Below, piece after piece: positions 22,930-35,487 of a stretch of DNA of 64,000 bases. The notes below the pieces were generated by a model. It was not told the origin of the DNA. It saw only the letters and a program-made list of their open reading frames with translations, and made no database searches. A program made the translations under genes and the position numbers. Source of the stretch: Gerris lacustris (Eukaryota; Arthropoda; Insecta; Hemiptera; Gerridae); NCBI GenBank assembly GCA_951217055.1, contig OX578285.1, positions 59,989,102 through 60,053,101 of the forward strand. The letters run 5' to 3'. Numbering within the stretch: position 1 is the first letter of the stretch; every line of letters begins with the position of its first letter.

Positions 22930-23045
22930 AGCGGTTTGAGCTAGATACTGCGGAGACGTCGGTAGTTTCAGTTGTTGCCCTAGGCGCGAGGCGAGAGGGA
23001 GAAGGGGCACCCCCTCGCGCGTGTCTAATGAGCGCGCCCTTAAAT
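22930..23045. other. GC/CpG-rich island
   Basis: About 115 bp with many CpGs (GGCGCGAGGCGAGAGGG, CTCGCGCGTGTC, GAGCGCGCCC) in AT-rich surroundings. An initiator-like TTTCAGTTG lies at about 22966. It could be a promoter or 5' UTR, or a fragment of an unrecognised GC-rich repeat. No ORF supports either choice. Confidence 0.25.
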
Positions 23046-23317
23046 TGTTACTTTTACTGTTACAAGTTGTTGTTTGCTAGATTTTTAAGGCACATTCGCT
23101 AATCTAGTAAAGTTACACTATAGTGAACCAAATGAACAACATAATAAAGCTGTTAGAACTTAGTATAATTTGGAAAATTTTCTACTATATAAGGGTTAGC
23201 GGTTTGTAAGAAATAATGTCCTCCCTTTGAAGGACCCTTGGGTATAGTTTCATTGCGTTTTAACTATAAAAATACATTTAAAGGCATTTGCTCCATCTCA
23301 TTGTAATAAATGGATTA

Positions 23318-23460
23318 AATTATGACTAGAGAGGTTAATAAAAGTAACACTACAATATTGTCACCACAATTTTGTATGCAGTGTTGTTACTTTTATTAAC
23401 CTATAAAATTGTGGTGACAATATTGTAGTGTTACTTTTATTAACCTCTCTAGTCATAATT
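23318..23460. mobile_element. Near-perfect 143-bp hairpin MITE
   Basis: The left arm 23318-23373 and right arm 23404-23460 are reverse complements over about 56 bp, with a 30-base loop. The loop itself repeats part of the arm (TTACTTTTATTAACCT). Arm divergence is almost nil, which suggests recent origin or ongoing homogenisation. Confidence 0.8.
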
Positions 23461-24119
23461 ATGAAGTGGTACCACAAAATCTCAGTCAAAACAACCAATT
23501 AAATGGATTAAATGTTCTAATTAAAACAAAATTTTTAAATGACCGCCATGTTGAAACGGGTGAGGCGACGGAGCCTTTGTCTGTACTCAAAGTACATACT
23601 TGGCTACTTTCATTATTTATAGACACATAAAAAATGCACTTGGCCGTCACTTGGCTTGTGATTCTCAAGAACACTTTCATGCCAATTGAGCTTACGGTGG
23701 AGAAATGATGTTCATCCAGAGAATGATGTCCAATGATGTTCAGTATGAAATTCCTAAGTATTATTTAAATTTGGGTGAATTTTTATCAGATTATCTTTCC
23801 TCTTCAGGTATACTTATTCGACGGTATAAATTCTCTTGACATGGTTTTCTATTTCTATTTATTTAAAATTATAAACAAATATATATATATATATTTTTTT
23901 TTTAAATATATAATTTTTATAATTTCATTTTATTTATTTTTTTTTCCAAAAAAAAAAATATACTCTCCTAATTTTACCTGGGAAAAAGAATTGCAAATAG
24001 TAATAAAAAATATAATGCAATCATAAAAATGATTATATACATTTAGAATAATCATCAGTGCGTTGAGAAACCGGTCTGAATTCGAGAAATTTCCTCAGCC
24101 TACCCTGGCCTAATTAACA
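23461..24119. other. No recognisable feature
   Basis: AT-rich sequence with poly-A/poly-T runs (23895-23960). No coding evidence. Confidence 0.4.
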
Positions 24120-24169
24120 CATTAATTGAAGCGAGCGTAAGCGAGCTTCTTACATTCAACGAAATATGC

Positions 24170-24253
<84 letters not shown>

Positions 24254-24957
24254 AGTAACGTTTACGCGTGTGACGATAACTTGAGTAAAAGTTGACCAAT
24301 TTAGTTGAAATTTGGTATACATGATCTTCTTACTAATACTCAGGCTAAGTTCGTTGGACAGCGTGATCCGTCCAAGAGTTCGCGCGCAATGCTCGCGTAA
24401 ACGTGAGCTTCAAATTTAAAATTGGAATTTCAGGACGGGAAAAAATTCTATCATCACCTACTCGATGAGACAAACATTTTTTTCAAATAACATTTTTCAG
24501 TAAAACCAACAATGACACTGCTATGATTTAATAAAGATCGCTAAAACTATTAAAGCGGACCTAAACGTTTAAAATAGAGAAAACAACCTTTTTACCGATA
24601 TCTTACGTTCTAACGTAACGATCTTAATAAAACCATGTACATCGTCTAAAGTACAATTGAAACAAGTATGTAAAATTTCAACTTGATACATGCAGTAGTA
24701 TTTGAGTAATGAAGTGATACATTTATAATATTAGTTTAAAAGCTATTCCGGGTGGTTAAGATTCTTATAGTCGTTTCGTGTGTAGGTTTGTTATGAAGTA
24801 AAGCTTTGTACCGAGTGCCCCCACTCTACCCCTTACTACCCTCTTCCACTTATCTTCAACTATGACATTCATCATGATTAACAAATTTCAATATTCACTA
24901 TTTTATTGCAATACGCTCGCTTCAATGATAGAGCCACGCGATGCCTAGTTATAACCC
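24120..24957 (+). mobile_element. F4 HINE-like element, copy a, with (GTCT)n
   Basis: The 5' part has AATTGAAGCGAGCGTAAGCG, then ATATGCATCTT, then about twenty GTCT units (24174-24254), then a conserved block around GACGATAACTTGAGTAAAAG. The 3' part has the complement CGCTCGCTTCAA (about 24914-24925) followed about 25 bases later by GCGATGCCTAGTT. Subterminal rather than terminal inverted repeats, a GTCY microsatellite between two conserved blocks, and a 3' end in CTAG are the features of DINE-1/Helentron-associated elements. Copy b at 35488-36233 matches closely throughout. Confidence 0.7.
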
Positions 24958-25300
24958 AGTTTTAACTAGTACGGTACATGAGTCTGTCTTCATCAGTTGA
25001 CTAAACTTTATTTGTGATGATATCAAAATGTCAACGCATTTTTATTATAAACCGGTTTAGTCAATACATGACTTCGTCTTCATCAGGCGACTAATCTCTA
25101 TTTGTGATGATCATCTGGTTGAATGCAACCGTTATCTATCACCGGTCACAGTTATCATATCACGCCACGTACCAAGGAATACTCATTTATCAAAAACATT
25201 TTTATTATTTACCGGTTTAATCATTATTACATTAGTCTGTCTTCATCCGTTGACTGATGACCGGTTGAAACCAGTTTGAATTATAAATTAGCTAGATGGA
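24958..25300 (-). repeat. Tandem units with hammerhead-like strings
   Basis: On the minus strand CTGATGAAGACAGACT, CTGATGAAGACGAAGT and CGGATGAAGACAGACT recur at about 24990, 25075 and 25235. The latter two are followed by AAACCGG and AATAATAAAAATG-type ends. CTGANGA plus (G)AAAC spaced by a possible stem is the hammerhead core pattern seen in Penelope-like elements. Here the stems are poor, so these are at best eroded. Confidence 0.4.
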
Positions 25301-25354
25301 TTAAAAAAATGAATTATATAATATCGTCTTAATTACCTATTCTTACAGCATTGT

Positions 25355-26981
<1,627 letters not shown>

Positions 26982-27910
26982 GTAATTCCAATAAAGACCG
27001 GTTTATTCCATTTTAGTTGGTTATTATCGGTTCACTAACCTAAACTAACCAAACTATTTTTTATTTAATAACTATTTATTTACCTCTGGAATGTATACTA
27101 TTTAAAAGTATATTCATTGCGTTTTATTCTTTTTCTACGAGTAAAGATAAAATTAGAGAAATATCCTACAATAGCAAATGTAATTCCAATAAAGACCGGT
27201 TTATTTCACATTAATTGGTTATTATCAATTCACTAAAAACTAACCAAACTTTTTTACTACTAATTTATATTATTTAAAAGTGTATTCATTGTGTTTTATT
27301 CGCCATAAGTAAAGATAAAATAAAAGAAATATCCTACATTAGCAAATGTAATTCCAATAATGACCGCGGTTTATCCCACTTTAATTGGTTATATATATGA
27401 GTTCACTAAAAACTAACTAAACTATTTTGCTACTACAATGTAAACTAATTAAATAATTATTCATTGTGTTTTATTCTCTAGAAATTAAAGTGAAAATAAA
27501 ATTAGAGAAATATCCTACAATAGCAAATGTAATTCCAAGAAAGACCGGTTTATTCCACATTAATTGGTTATTATCAATTCACTAAAAACTAACCAAACTA
27601 TTTTACTACTAATTTATATCATTTAAAAGTGTATCCATTGTGTTTTATTCGCCATAAGTAAAGATAAAATGAAAGAAATATCCTACATTAGCAAAAGTAA
27701 TTCCAATAAAGACCGCGGTTTATCCCACTTTAATTGTTTATATTATACGAGTTCACTAAAAACTAACTAACTATTTTACTATTATGTACATTAAAAACTA
27801 TTTAAAAGATTATTCATTATGTTTTATTCTTTAGAAATTAAAGATAATAAATTAATTAAAGTGAAAATAAAATAAGAGAACCATCCTACAGTAGTAAATA
27901 TTTCATATAT
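26982..27910. repeat. ~175-bp satellite arranged as dimers
   Basis: Unit starts marked by GTAATTCCAATAAAGACCG lie at 26982, 27180, 27348, 27529 and 27697. Spacings alternate (168, 181, 168). Units at 27180 and 27529 resemble each other, as do those at 27348 and 27697 (which share GACCGCGGTTTATCCCACTT). This is a 349-bp dimeric higher-order repeat. Confidence 0.8.
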
Positions 27911-28689
27911 TTCAGTCCGGTTGTTGTGACTGTAGTGATAATAAGATGGTTCATAATTTCCCCCCCCCCCCCCCCTATAAAGAAATTAAAAACTACGGAT
28001 GTATCTTTAAATTTGTTTTGGGGGCTTATTGCGGCTAAACTGTAAGTCTTATCGAAAAACAAATTACACCAGCGGTAACTGATGATTTTTAAACATCGAC
28101 AACTTTGGTCCTATATGACTTTTTATCGTACCTCCATCGAGTGTACCCTAGACACAGCTAAATTTGATAAATTTTAATTTTTTTTAATTTTTAACTTTGG
28201 TGTCTGGAATTGTTGACTGATTTAATTTCTGATTGGAGCGCTTAAATATCACTCTAATGCTCTTAAAACCAAGCATATTTATTATTATATAAATTCTTCC
28301 TTTTTGATGAGAACATGAGTTTGCCGTGACACGTAACCACTTTTTTCCAAGATTGTTATTTTATGATGTTTATCATTTGAAGGGCCTCAATTTTTTACTT
28401 TTGAGCTGTATCAATGCTTTTTTTAAAAAAACAAATAATTGGTACATGCACTTTTGTACCTAATTTTTTTTGCAGATTTTTAAGTGCTAAATTTCGAAAT
28501 TTGGTAACTTTGATCGAGCATATTTCTAGCTTGATAAATTGTAAATTGAAAAATAACAACTGATTTATTATCTTTTCGACGCCTTTTTTTTAAAAAAAAA
28601 AAAAGACGTATAATTTGTAAAACGATTGCCGACAAAATACACACTTTCGACCTATAAGATATATTAATCAATTAAAAACGAGCAAATTT
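27911..28689. repeat. C tract and old interspersed repeat
   Basis: A 16-base C tract lies at about 27960-27975. The part at about 28110-28285 is a diverged copy of the repeat at 4550-4690 (shared TTTAATTTCTGATTG). The remainder is AT-rich and empty. Confidence 0.4.
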
Positions 28690-29030
28690 TAATTTAGCCA
28701 CGCCCAGAACTATTGTGATTGGTCGGTTTGCGGTGGCTCCGTCCTCCTACATCCCCTAACATCCTCCCCCCTCCACTTAAAATTTTATGCCGGCAGAGCT
28801 GGCATTATAAATTTGTTTGAGCAAACAGCAAATGATGTTTGCGCAAACATATTTGACGTGTGGCCTAAATTTGCCCGACATCAGGTTTGCGCAAAATGTT
28901 TGATCGTGTATGCGGGGGCCTTAAGCTTGTGTAATGTGACTGAGGTTCCACTGGGAATCGAACAAAGGACATCTCACTTAAAAATTATAGGAATTTCACT
29001 TTCTTTAAACCTATTTATCCAAAGTTAAAT
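28690..29030 (-). repeat. Mixed block with tRNA-like B box
   Basis: The minus strand near 28945-28965 reads TTGTTCGATTCCCAG, a good RNA polymerase III B box, but no A box at tRNA distance is convincing. The left half contains self-complementary GTTTGCGCAAAC strings. Probably an eroded tRNA-derived repeat. Confidence 0.3.
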
Positions 29031-29451
29031 CAAACTAGCAAAAAGTATTGTCCAATTTATAAAAATTGGTGGAAAAAGTTTTAAAAATTAAACATATTTT
29101 CATTAGAAACTTGACAGAGCCCCCCTCTGTCAAGTTTAAAAACCCCCATTTTTTTCTCTCAATCTATCCTAGTTTAAAAGTTAAAATTTATATAAAGGAA
29201 AAATTAGATAGATAGATCCATTTATTACCAAATTATAAATACATATACACTTATACACATAACAATAATTTACCTGCTGGTAAATCGGCCTAAGCTATGG
29301 GGGAAAATAGAATTTAGCCTTTTAAATTACTAAATATATATGTTGAAAGAAACAGCCATATTTTTGATAGTGACAACAGAAAAAGTTAAAAAGAAATTTA
29401 TAATTTTTAGAACTCGTTAAAAAGATCTTAATGTAGATAATAACTAGAATT

Positions 29452-29530
29452 TTTCCCGCGTTTCGAGCGGGGTTCATGCTAGGAATCAGTGGCTGTAACG
29501 TATTGCTAACATATTGTATTATCGTATGTA
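29452..29530. repeat. F6 interspersed repeat, copy b
   Basis: CCCGCGTTTCGAGCGGGG followed by TTCATGCTAGGAATCAGTGGC aligns with the copies at 3476 and 61290. It is truncated on the right. Confidence 0.45.
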
Positions 29531-29565
29531 GGCTACGTCATTAGTCATTAAATATAAAGCTTTTA

Positions 29566-30015
29566 TTGTTATTTTTGCTTCCGAGCTTACCGAAGGTAAC
29601 GGAAGCATTGTGTTCACTTTTGAGAACTAAAAACTTTTATGCCTCCGATTTTAAAAATTCCAAGACAGAAATCCGTTTCAGACATCAGAGAACATTTTTG
29701 GTATCGTGTCTGTCTGTCTGTCTGTCGGTCTGTGTGTCCGCGAATTATGAAACGTGCGACGATAACTTGAGTATATGTCGACCATGTTCATTTTACCAAT
29801 GCTCAGGACGAGTTCGTTGGACAACGTTATCCGTCCAAGCATTCACGAGCAACGCTCGCGTAAACGTGAACTTCAAATTTAAAATTGGAATTTTAGGTCG
29901 GGAATAAAATCTAACTTCATCTATTCAATGAGACAAACATTTTTTTCAGAATTCAATTTTTTAGTAAAACCAACAGCGACACCGCTATAAAGTGTTAAAG
30001 ATCGCTAAAACTATT
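29566..30015 (+). mobile_element. F4-related element, copy c (diverged 5' end)
   Basis: From the short GTCT run (29708) onward it matches F4: CGACGATAACTTGAG, GTTCGTTGGACA, AACGCTCGCGTAAACGTGA, then AAAACCAACAGCGACACC. The 5' part differs (CTTCCGAGCTTACCGAAGGT instead of the GAAGCGAGC block), so it is a related subfamily. The 113-codon frame across it is the repeat read through. Confidence 0.55.
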
Positions 30016-30803
30016 AATAGTTTTTACACTATAAACAATATAAGAATAAGTAATGTAATAAAACTATAATTTTAATGTTAATATAACAATAAAGTACATG
30101 ATAGGATGCGAGGAAGCTATGTGCCACACTAATTGGCAGTCTATTTTTTTTAGTTTAGTTTAATAACAGAAAATGGCACTGACTGGCTTTAAAAAGACAG
30201 AAAAATATAGTTTCCTTAACATTTTCATGCTTTTTAATGAACTTTTCAAAAAAAGTAACAAAAATTAAGGGTCAAGAGGAAACCACGTTCATTTTTTTCT
30301 TTTTGATTCATTAAACTATGCCTTAAGTACTTGAAACATTTTTCTTAATTATTCCTACTTTAAAAGTTATAGCAGTTTGATCCACTTGAATGAGACAGCC
30401 TGTATATATTGTATATAATATTGTGTTGAAATAAACAATTAACAATTACTTAGAACAAAGCGAAAACCATTTAACCTGAGATACAATAAGCTTTACTGAG
30501 AAAAGTCGATCTATGATTTAACACGCCACTTCATTGTTAAGTTTACCGAGCGGATTATTTCAGTCAATTCCTATAGAGTTGTTGAATGCATCGCGTGATC
30601 GGTTATTTTATCCAATGAACCAATAGCAAATAAGCATTCTAAGTCAAGTTTCAAGGGCTTGTCTTATCATATGTGGTTCCCTGCAAAAAAAAATATAAAT
30701 TTTGATTTCACAACACACACATATATATATGTATTGTGTGTATTAAGTAAATATTTGACATTCACTTGTGAAATGTTATCGTGCATGTGTCTACACTGAT
30801 AAC
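30016..30803. other. No recognisable feature
   Basis: AT-rich sequence without coding or repeat ends. Confidence 0.45.
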
Positions 30804-31385
<582 letters not shown>

Positions 31386-31470
31386 TCGTATTTAGTCGTG
31401 CCTAATATTAAAAGACTAACTTTTGCGATATTTCGACCCCTCCATGTGTCATTATCAAGTTAAGATACTT
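31386..31470 (-). repeat. Repeat end next to (TA)n
   Basis: The minus strand contains AACTTGATAATGACACATGG then GGGGTCGAAATATCGC, the same type of sequence as in the foldback at 45186-45516 (TTGAAAATGACCC..GGTTGAAATATAGC). This is a widespread arthropod repeat end. It is a partial copy adjoining a (TA)n tract. Confidence 0.4.
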
Positions 31471-31679
31471 GTAGTGGTTAAGGCTAATGGAATTTTCTTA
31501 TGATTGAATTTTTTTTTTTGTAGAATAAATATATCAAAAAAATTGTGCAGTATAAATAATTAATGAATAAATTTACTCATATATTTGAAAAAAAAAAGGT
31601 GCAACATGAGTTCATGTGAGATTTTTTAAAATGTATTTATCGTACTCTTTTTCTTAGTTTTAATTATATATGGGTTTAA

Positions 31680-32199
31680 TTTTCAAATAAAATGTACCTT
31701 TAGGGAAATCAATTTGGCTACGTAATAGAAAATTAAAATAGGTCTTAGTCATGATAATATTGATTATTCTGGCACATTAGGGACTTAGGATGACATTTTC
31801 ATTCAAGAACAGTCAGTTTCAATTCATTTACATACATTAGAAGTGGCGGTTACATTATTACACACATTTCCTATTTTATTTTCTTCTTGAAAGTTGTTCT
31901 GACAGGTCCCATGTTTCTCTAAATTAATTTTTTGTTTACTTAGCTTTGTTTTGACACCTATTAGTCTTTATTCGATTTCACTATCTAACTCTTCCTTCTT
32001 AATATTCGCCTCTATACTCTTTTGGGTTTGATTGAAGTTTCTCCAAATGTTTTCTATTTGTTCCAGTCTAGTTATTATTTCTTCTAATTCTAAATTTTCT
32101 ACATGGATTTTTGTCGGTTTTTGTTAATTGCGCTTTAACCACTGCTCTTGATTTTCGTAACTTACCCAAGATTTCTTCAGTTTTATCACTCGTCGCCAT
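31680..32199 (-). pseudogene. Decayed BEL/Pao-type gag N-terminus
   Basis: Reading down from ATG at 32197-32199 the minus strand encodes MATSDKTEEILGKLRKSRA and then VVKAQLTKT. After a frameshift near 32105 it continues with LEEIITRLEQIENIWRNF and NQTQKSIEANIKKEE, and a stop and shift follow near 31975. Further on, IDFPKGTFY appears near 31690-31715. This order matches the Gag start of BEL/Pao LTR retrotransposons (DUF1759 type): a basic 'LKAQLT' helix, then a coiled-coil 'RLExLExxWxxF' helix, then a 'LPKIDLPKFxG' segment. At least two frameshifts and several stops make it non-functional. No LTR, protease or polymerase was found; the lower side ends at a (TA)n tract. Confidence 0.6.
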
Positions 32200-32608
32200 T
32201 GTTGAATACACACAAAACAATATAATACATAAACTATACTTTAATATTACAACTAAATCTAATATACATTTTTATCTGGACACAACATAACAATTATTTA
32301 TAAGAATTAATAAAGTGTCAGTGTTGTCAGTTACCTGTCACATACATGTGACATCAGAGTGTTACTATCATAAAAACCGAATTTGTTTTAGATTTTTTTT
32401 TCTCTGTTTTTATGAAACGTTACTAAATTGTATATATGACGTAAATATTCTCTTCCATTCTACCAGAAATATTTGCCATTTTTTAAAAAATAGTAATGAG
32501 TGTTACATTTATTATTTTTTAATGTTTTCTCAAAGCTTCAAAAATTTAAAGGATACGTTTTCAGTGCATTGTAATAAACGTTTTTATTATAAACAAGAAG
32601 AAAAAATC

Positions 32609-33290
32609 ATTTATCTCCAGTAGGGAAAAAAGTTATGATTTTGAATTAGTTTAGAGGGACTAAAACAGGTCTTTTCCTCCCTGACTCAAAAAGTAGGGAG
32701 AAAAAGTAAAAGTAGGGTGAAAAAGTTAAGTAGGGCAAAAAAGTAAAGATTGCAACTTAATTATTTCATAAATAGTAGAAAATGTATGGCTAATGTAATG
32801 AAGTTGTTGAAATCAGGTTGGCGGCACTGCGCTTTTTTGACCATGTTTATCTTTGTTTACAACATTATAACCTGCATCTAAATAACCTTCTATTTGAGTT
32901 TAATTCCAATTCTTATTTGTTTTTAATATTGAATCTCTTATATCTGCTATTAAAAGTTCTAATAATTATTGTTATTTATTAAAAAAATAAATAAAAACTG
33001 TGCTATGGACGAAAATGTGTATTTTCTTCCTACTGGAGATAAAATATTGTATGTACCTCGTGAGTAAAGTGCTATTTTTCCCCTCGCGACAATTATCTCC
33101 CTCGGCTGCGCCTCGGGAGCTAATTAGAGTTATTCCCGAGGCGCAGCCGAGGGTCTACGTCCCCCTAACAGTCTAAGTCCCTCGGCTTCGCCTCGGGATT
33201 TAGGGACTATGGTTCCTTCGGCTTCGCCTCAAGAACCAACTTTTTTCGCTCAGGGAATAATGGCTTACTTTACTCCCTAGGTGCATAAAT
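32609..33290 (+). mobile_element. F5 DNA element, copy a
   Basis: The left end TTTATCTCCAGTAGGGA and right end complement TTTATGCACCTAGGGAG are imperfect terminal inverted repeats. The same TIR sequence also recurs internally near 33036 (CTACTGGAGATAAA). Copy b lies inverted at 48858-49492 and matches nearly throughout. The right third contains several GC-rich palindromes of the form CCCGAGGCGCAGCCGAGGG. A 20-codon frame, MDENVYFLPTGDKILYVPRE, begins at about 33005 and is the same in both copies; because the DNA is so similar this alone does not prove coding. Confidence 0.65.
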
Positions 33291-33794
33291 AACTATTTTA
33301 TTTAATAAAAAAATATTTGGACACGACGACCCATAAGACTTTTTTTTTATTCATGTAACACTCATTTTTCATTTCATTACATTACATTTCGGTAACACTC
33401 ATCACACATTTATATATTGGACCTAGAAAAAATTAAATTTTGACACAAACTTTTATTTACAATTTTTTTTTACATACTGCATATTTATTTTTTGTAAAAT
33501 CATTAAACTAAATAATTCTTTTTAAGTTCTAGAATATACAGTATTGTAGATAAACAGTATTGTAACACTCATTACAGGTAACACTCATTACCATTACATT
33601 TTTAACTTTAAAAAATCTTTCCTCAGAAACCATGTTTCTTAATTAAACCAATTTAATGTGTACTGAATATATTAATTAATAACTACTAGATCATATTAAT
33701 AACATAAATAAATTTTGAGTACAACAACAAAAAATTCTAGTAACACTCATTACAATGAATAAAAATATTAATTGTAGAGAAGAATGAAGTGCTA

Positions 33795-33992
33795 TTAATC
33801 CAAAAAGTCGTTGATTACTGATGTAAATGTCTTCTTAATATAAACAATCCCTAATCCCTCCTTCTTTCTTTCATACTCACCCTCTAATTCAGCCAATTTC
33901 TTATCATCAGTAACACTCATTACTAAGCCCTTGGGACTTACATATAAATATATATTTGTTTCGTTTTTTACTAAAGTTTTATATTTTCCCAT
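33795..33992 (-). CDS. Unrecognised 65-residue ORF beside the 14-mer cluster
   Basis: The frame runs from MGKYKTLVKNETNIYLYVSP to ..TSVINDFLD and a TAA stop. Unlike most frames here it has balanced, protein-like composition: a beta-like N-terminal half (NIYLYVSPKGLVMSV) and a charged amphipathic helix (DDKKLAELEGEYERKKEGLG). I know no family for it. One of the 14-mers lies inside the frame and encodes VMSVT. The ATG is the second of two close ones; the first is out of frame. It could be a short gene, an exon of something larger, or a piece of an uncharacterised element. No splice sites could be argued with confidence. Confidence 0.3.
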   Translation of the reverse strand: MGKYKTLVKNETNIYLYVSPKGLVMSVTDDKKLAELEGEYERKKEGLGIVYIKKTFTSVINDFLD

Positions 33993-34395
33993 CCCATTTA
34001 TATAATCTTGGATATTTTATTTGGTAAAAAAAATTATAATAAAAAAACTTTTGAAAAAAATGAATAAAAATCACATTACTTGTTATCAAAACTACTGTGG
34101 GACGGAACATTCATTACGATTTTTAATATTAAAATTTTTTGAAGCAAGAAATTTTTTCCGTATAAACCACAAAATGACCCTGATTAACACAATAATAGAC
34201 AGACGTCTGATCAATAAACCTAAAGGTTTTTTTTTATTTTTCATTAATATGAATTTTTTTAGTTACAATAAAATTTTAAAATCTTGGGACAGAAAAGGTA
34301 CATTTTATTTAAAAATTACCCATATATATAACTTTACAAAAAAAAACCTTTTTTCACTAACCACTTCAGTTGTCAGTTTATTAAGAATTATTTAA

Positions 34396-35487
34396 GGAAG
34401 GTGTCGAAATACTTTTAAAAATCAGCATTTTAATTTCGTTAACCCAAGTACTCAAGAATTAAAATTTTTACAAGGAAAAATTTTACTAATTTTGTTTATA
34501 AATACATGATGTCATAGTTTTATCACTCAGTAAATGAATCAACACACATCTAAGAATTAATTAGTTTGTCTGACCACATAAACTGATATTGATACAATTA
34601 ACTGATTAATCTTTAGATGTGTTTATTTATTTACTCAGTAATAAAACCACGGTATTATTTAAATACCACAAAATTTCCGTCAAAACTACTTATGAATTTA
34701 TAACTGCATGTTGAAATCGTTGTAAATTTGTATTTTTTTTATCATTGTCTTATGAAATTACGATGGTTTTCGAATAACTCTTTTAATGGGGAAGATAAGT
34801 GTCCCTTGATGAATCGAAAAACTTTTTATAATTATTCCTCTTACGTTTGAAATACAATTAAAAGTTGAAAGCTTTTTTGTTTTTAAGGAAAATAAATATT
34901 TTTTTGTATTTCCGTTAGAACGAATATATACTTCATAGTTGTGATTGAAAAACATCAGTTATTTCTACTTTTCTTTGAATGTTTGACGTAGTTGTTTTTA
35001 ATGGGAACAATTTCGAAGTAATTGGAAGTCAATTAATAATCTATTCATATAAGTGTCTTACTCTTTGTCTTATTTGATTTTTTTTTTCGGACTACAGTAT
35101 TGGATGACCACAATAATATCACTGTCAGAATAATGTGAATCTGTAAATGGAGTCCATAAAGAGGTGGTTAAGTATAATTCCATTAAAACCATATAATATG
35201 CATTCCTGCCAAAAATGTTTATTCCGACCGCGACCGTAATGCTTATATACCATCAACAAAGATAGGACCTCAATATAAGCGTTTCCATAGGAAAGGATAC
35301 GGCATAATGAGGACTGTATTTCATTAAAATATGTATGTCCTAGATAGTTTGATGTTTTCTCTGTTGTTTCTAGATTCAGCCTCTTATTTAAATTAAATAG
35401 GCGTCATGCGTCTATCTAAACACCAAGAAAACTAACAGAAAAAATGAGACTTAAAAACGAGTAAATTTATCAAAATTACAACGAATA
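34396..35487. repeat. Small hairpin MITE in otherwise empty sequence
   Basis: About 34518-34650 is an imperfect palindrome: TTTTATCACTCAGTAAATGA with AACACACATCTAA on the left, mirrored by TTAGATGTGTTTATTTATTT and ACTCAGTAATAAAA on the right, arms about 45 bp. Elsewhere the stretch is AT-rich with no gene signal. Confidence 0.5.

Larger units (their letters stand above)
32493..34125. repeat. Cluster of a near-palindromic 14-mer
   Basis: GTAACACTCATTAC (or its complement GTAATGAGTGTTAC, sometimes with one or two changes) occurs at about 32493, 33355, 33391, 33560, 33575, 33738 and 33908. A diverged form, GGAACATTCATTACG, is at about 34106. The ends GTAA/TTAC are inverted around six central bases. 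The sites are unevenly spaced and the sequence between them is unrelated, so this is not a simple tandem repeat. Possibilities: protein-binding sites, the remains of a short insertion unit, or eroded repeats. Confidence 0.5.

Noticed and set aside
24122..24322. Frame rich in TDRQ repeats (similar at 35451-35723)
   Set aside because: Translation of the (GTCT)n microsatellite in F4 elements.
34021..34395. 124-codon frame beginning MVKKIIIKKLLKK
   Set aside because: The longest ATG frame in the window, but composition is almost entirely lysine, isoleucine, phenylalanine and asparagine, as expected from AT-rich DNA; no motif or conserved copy.
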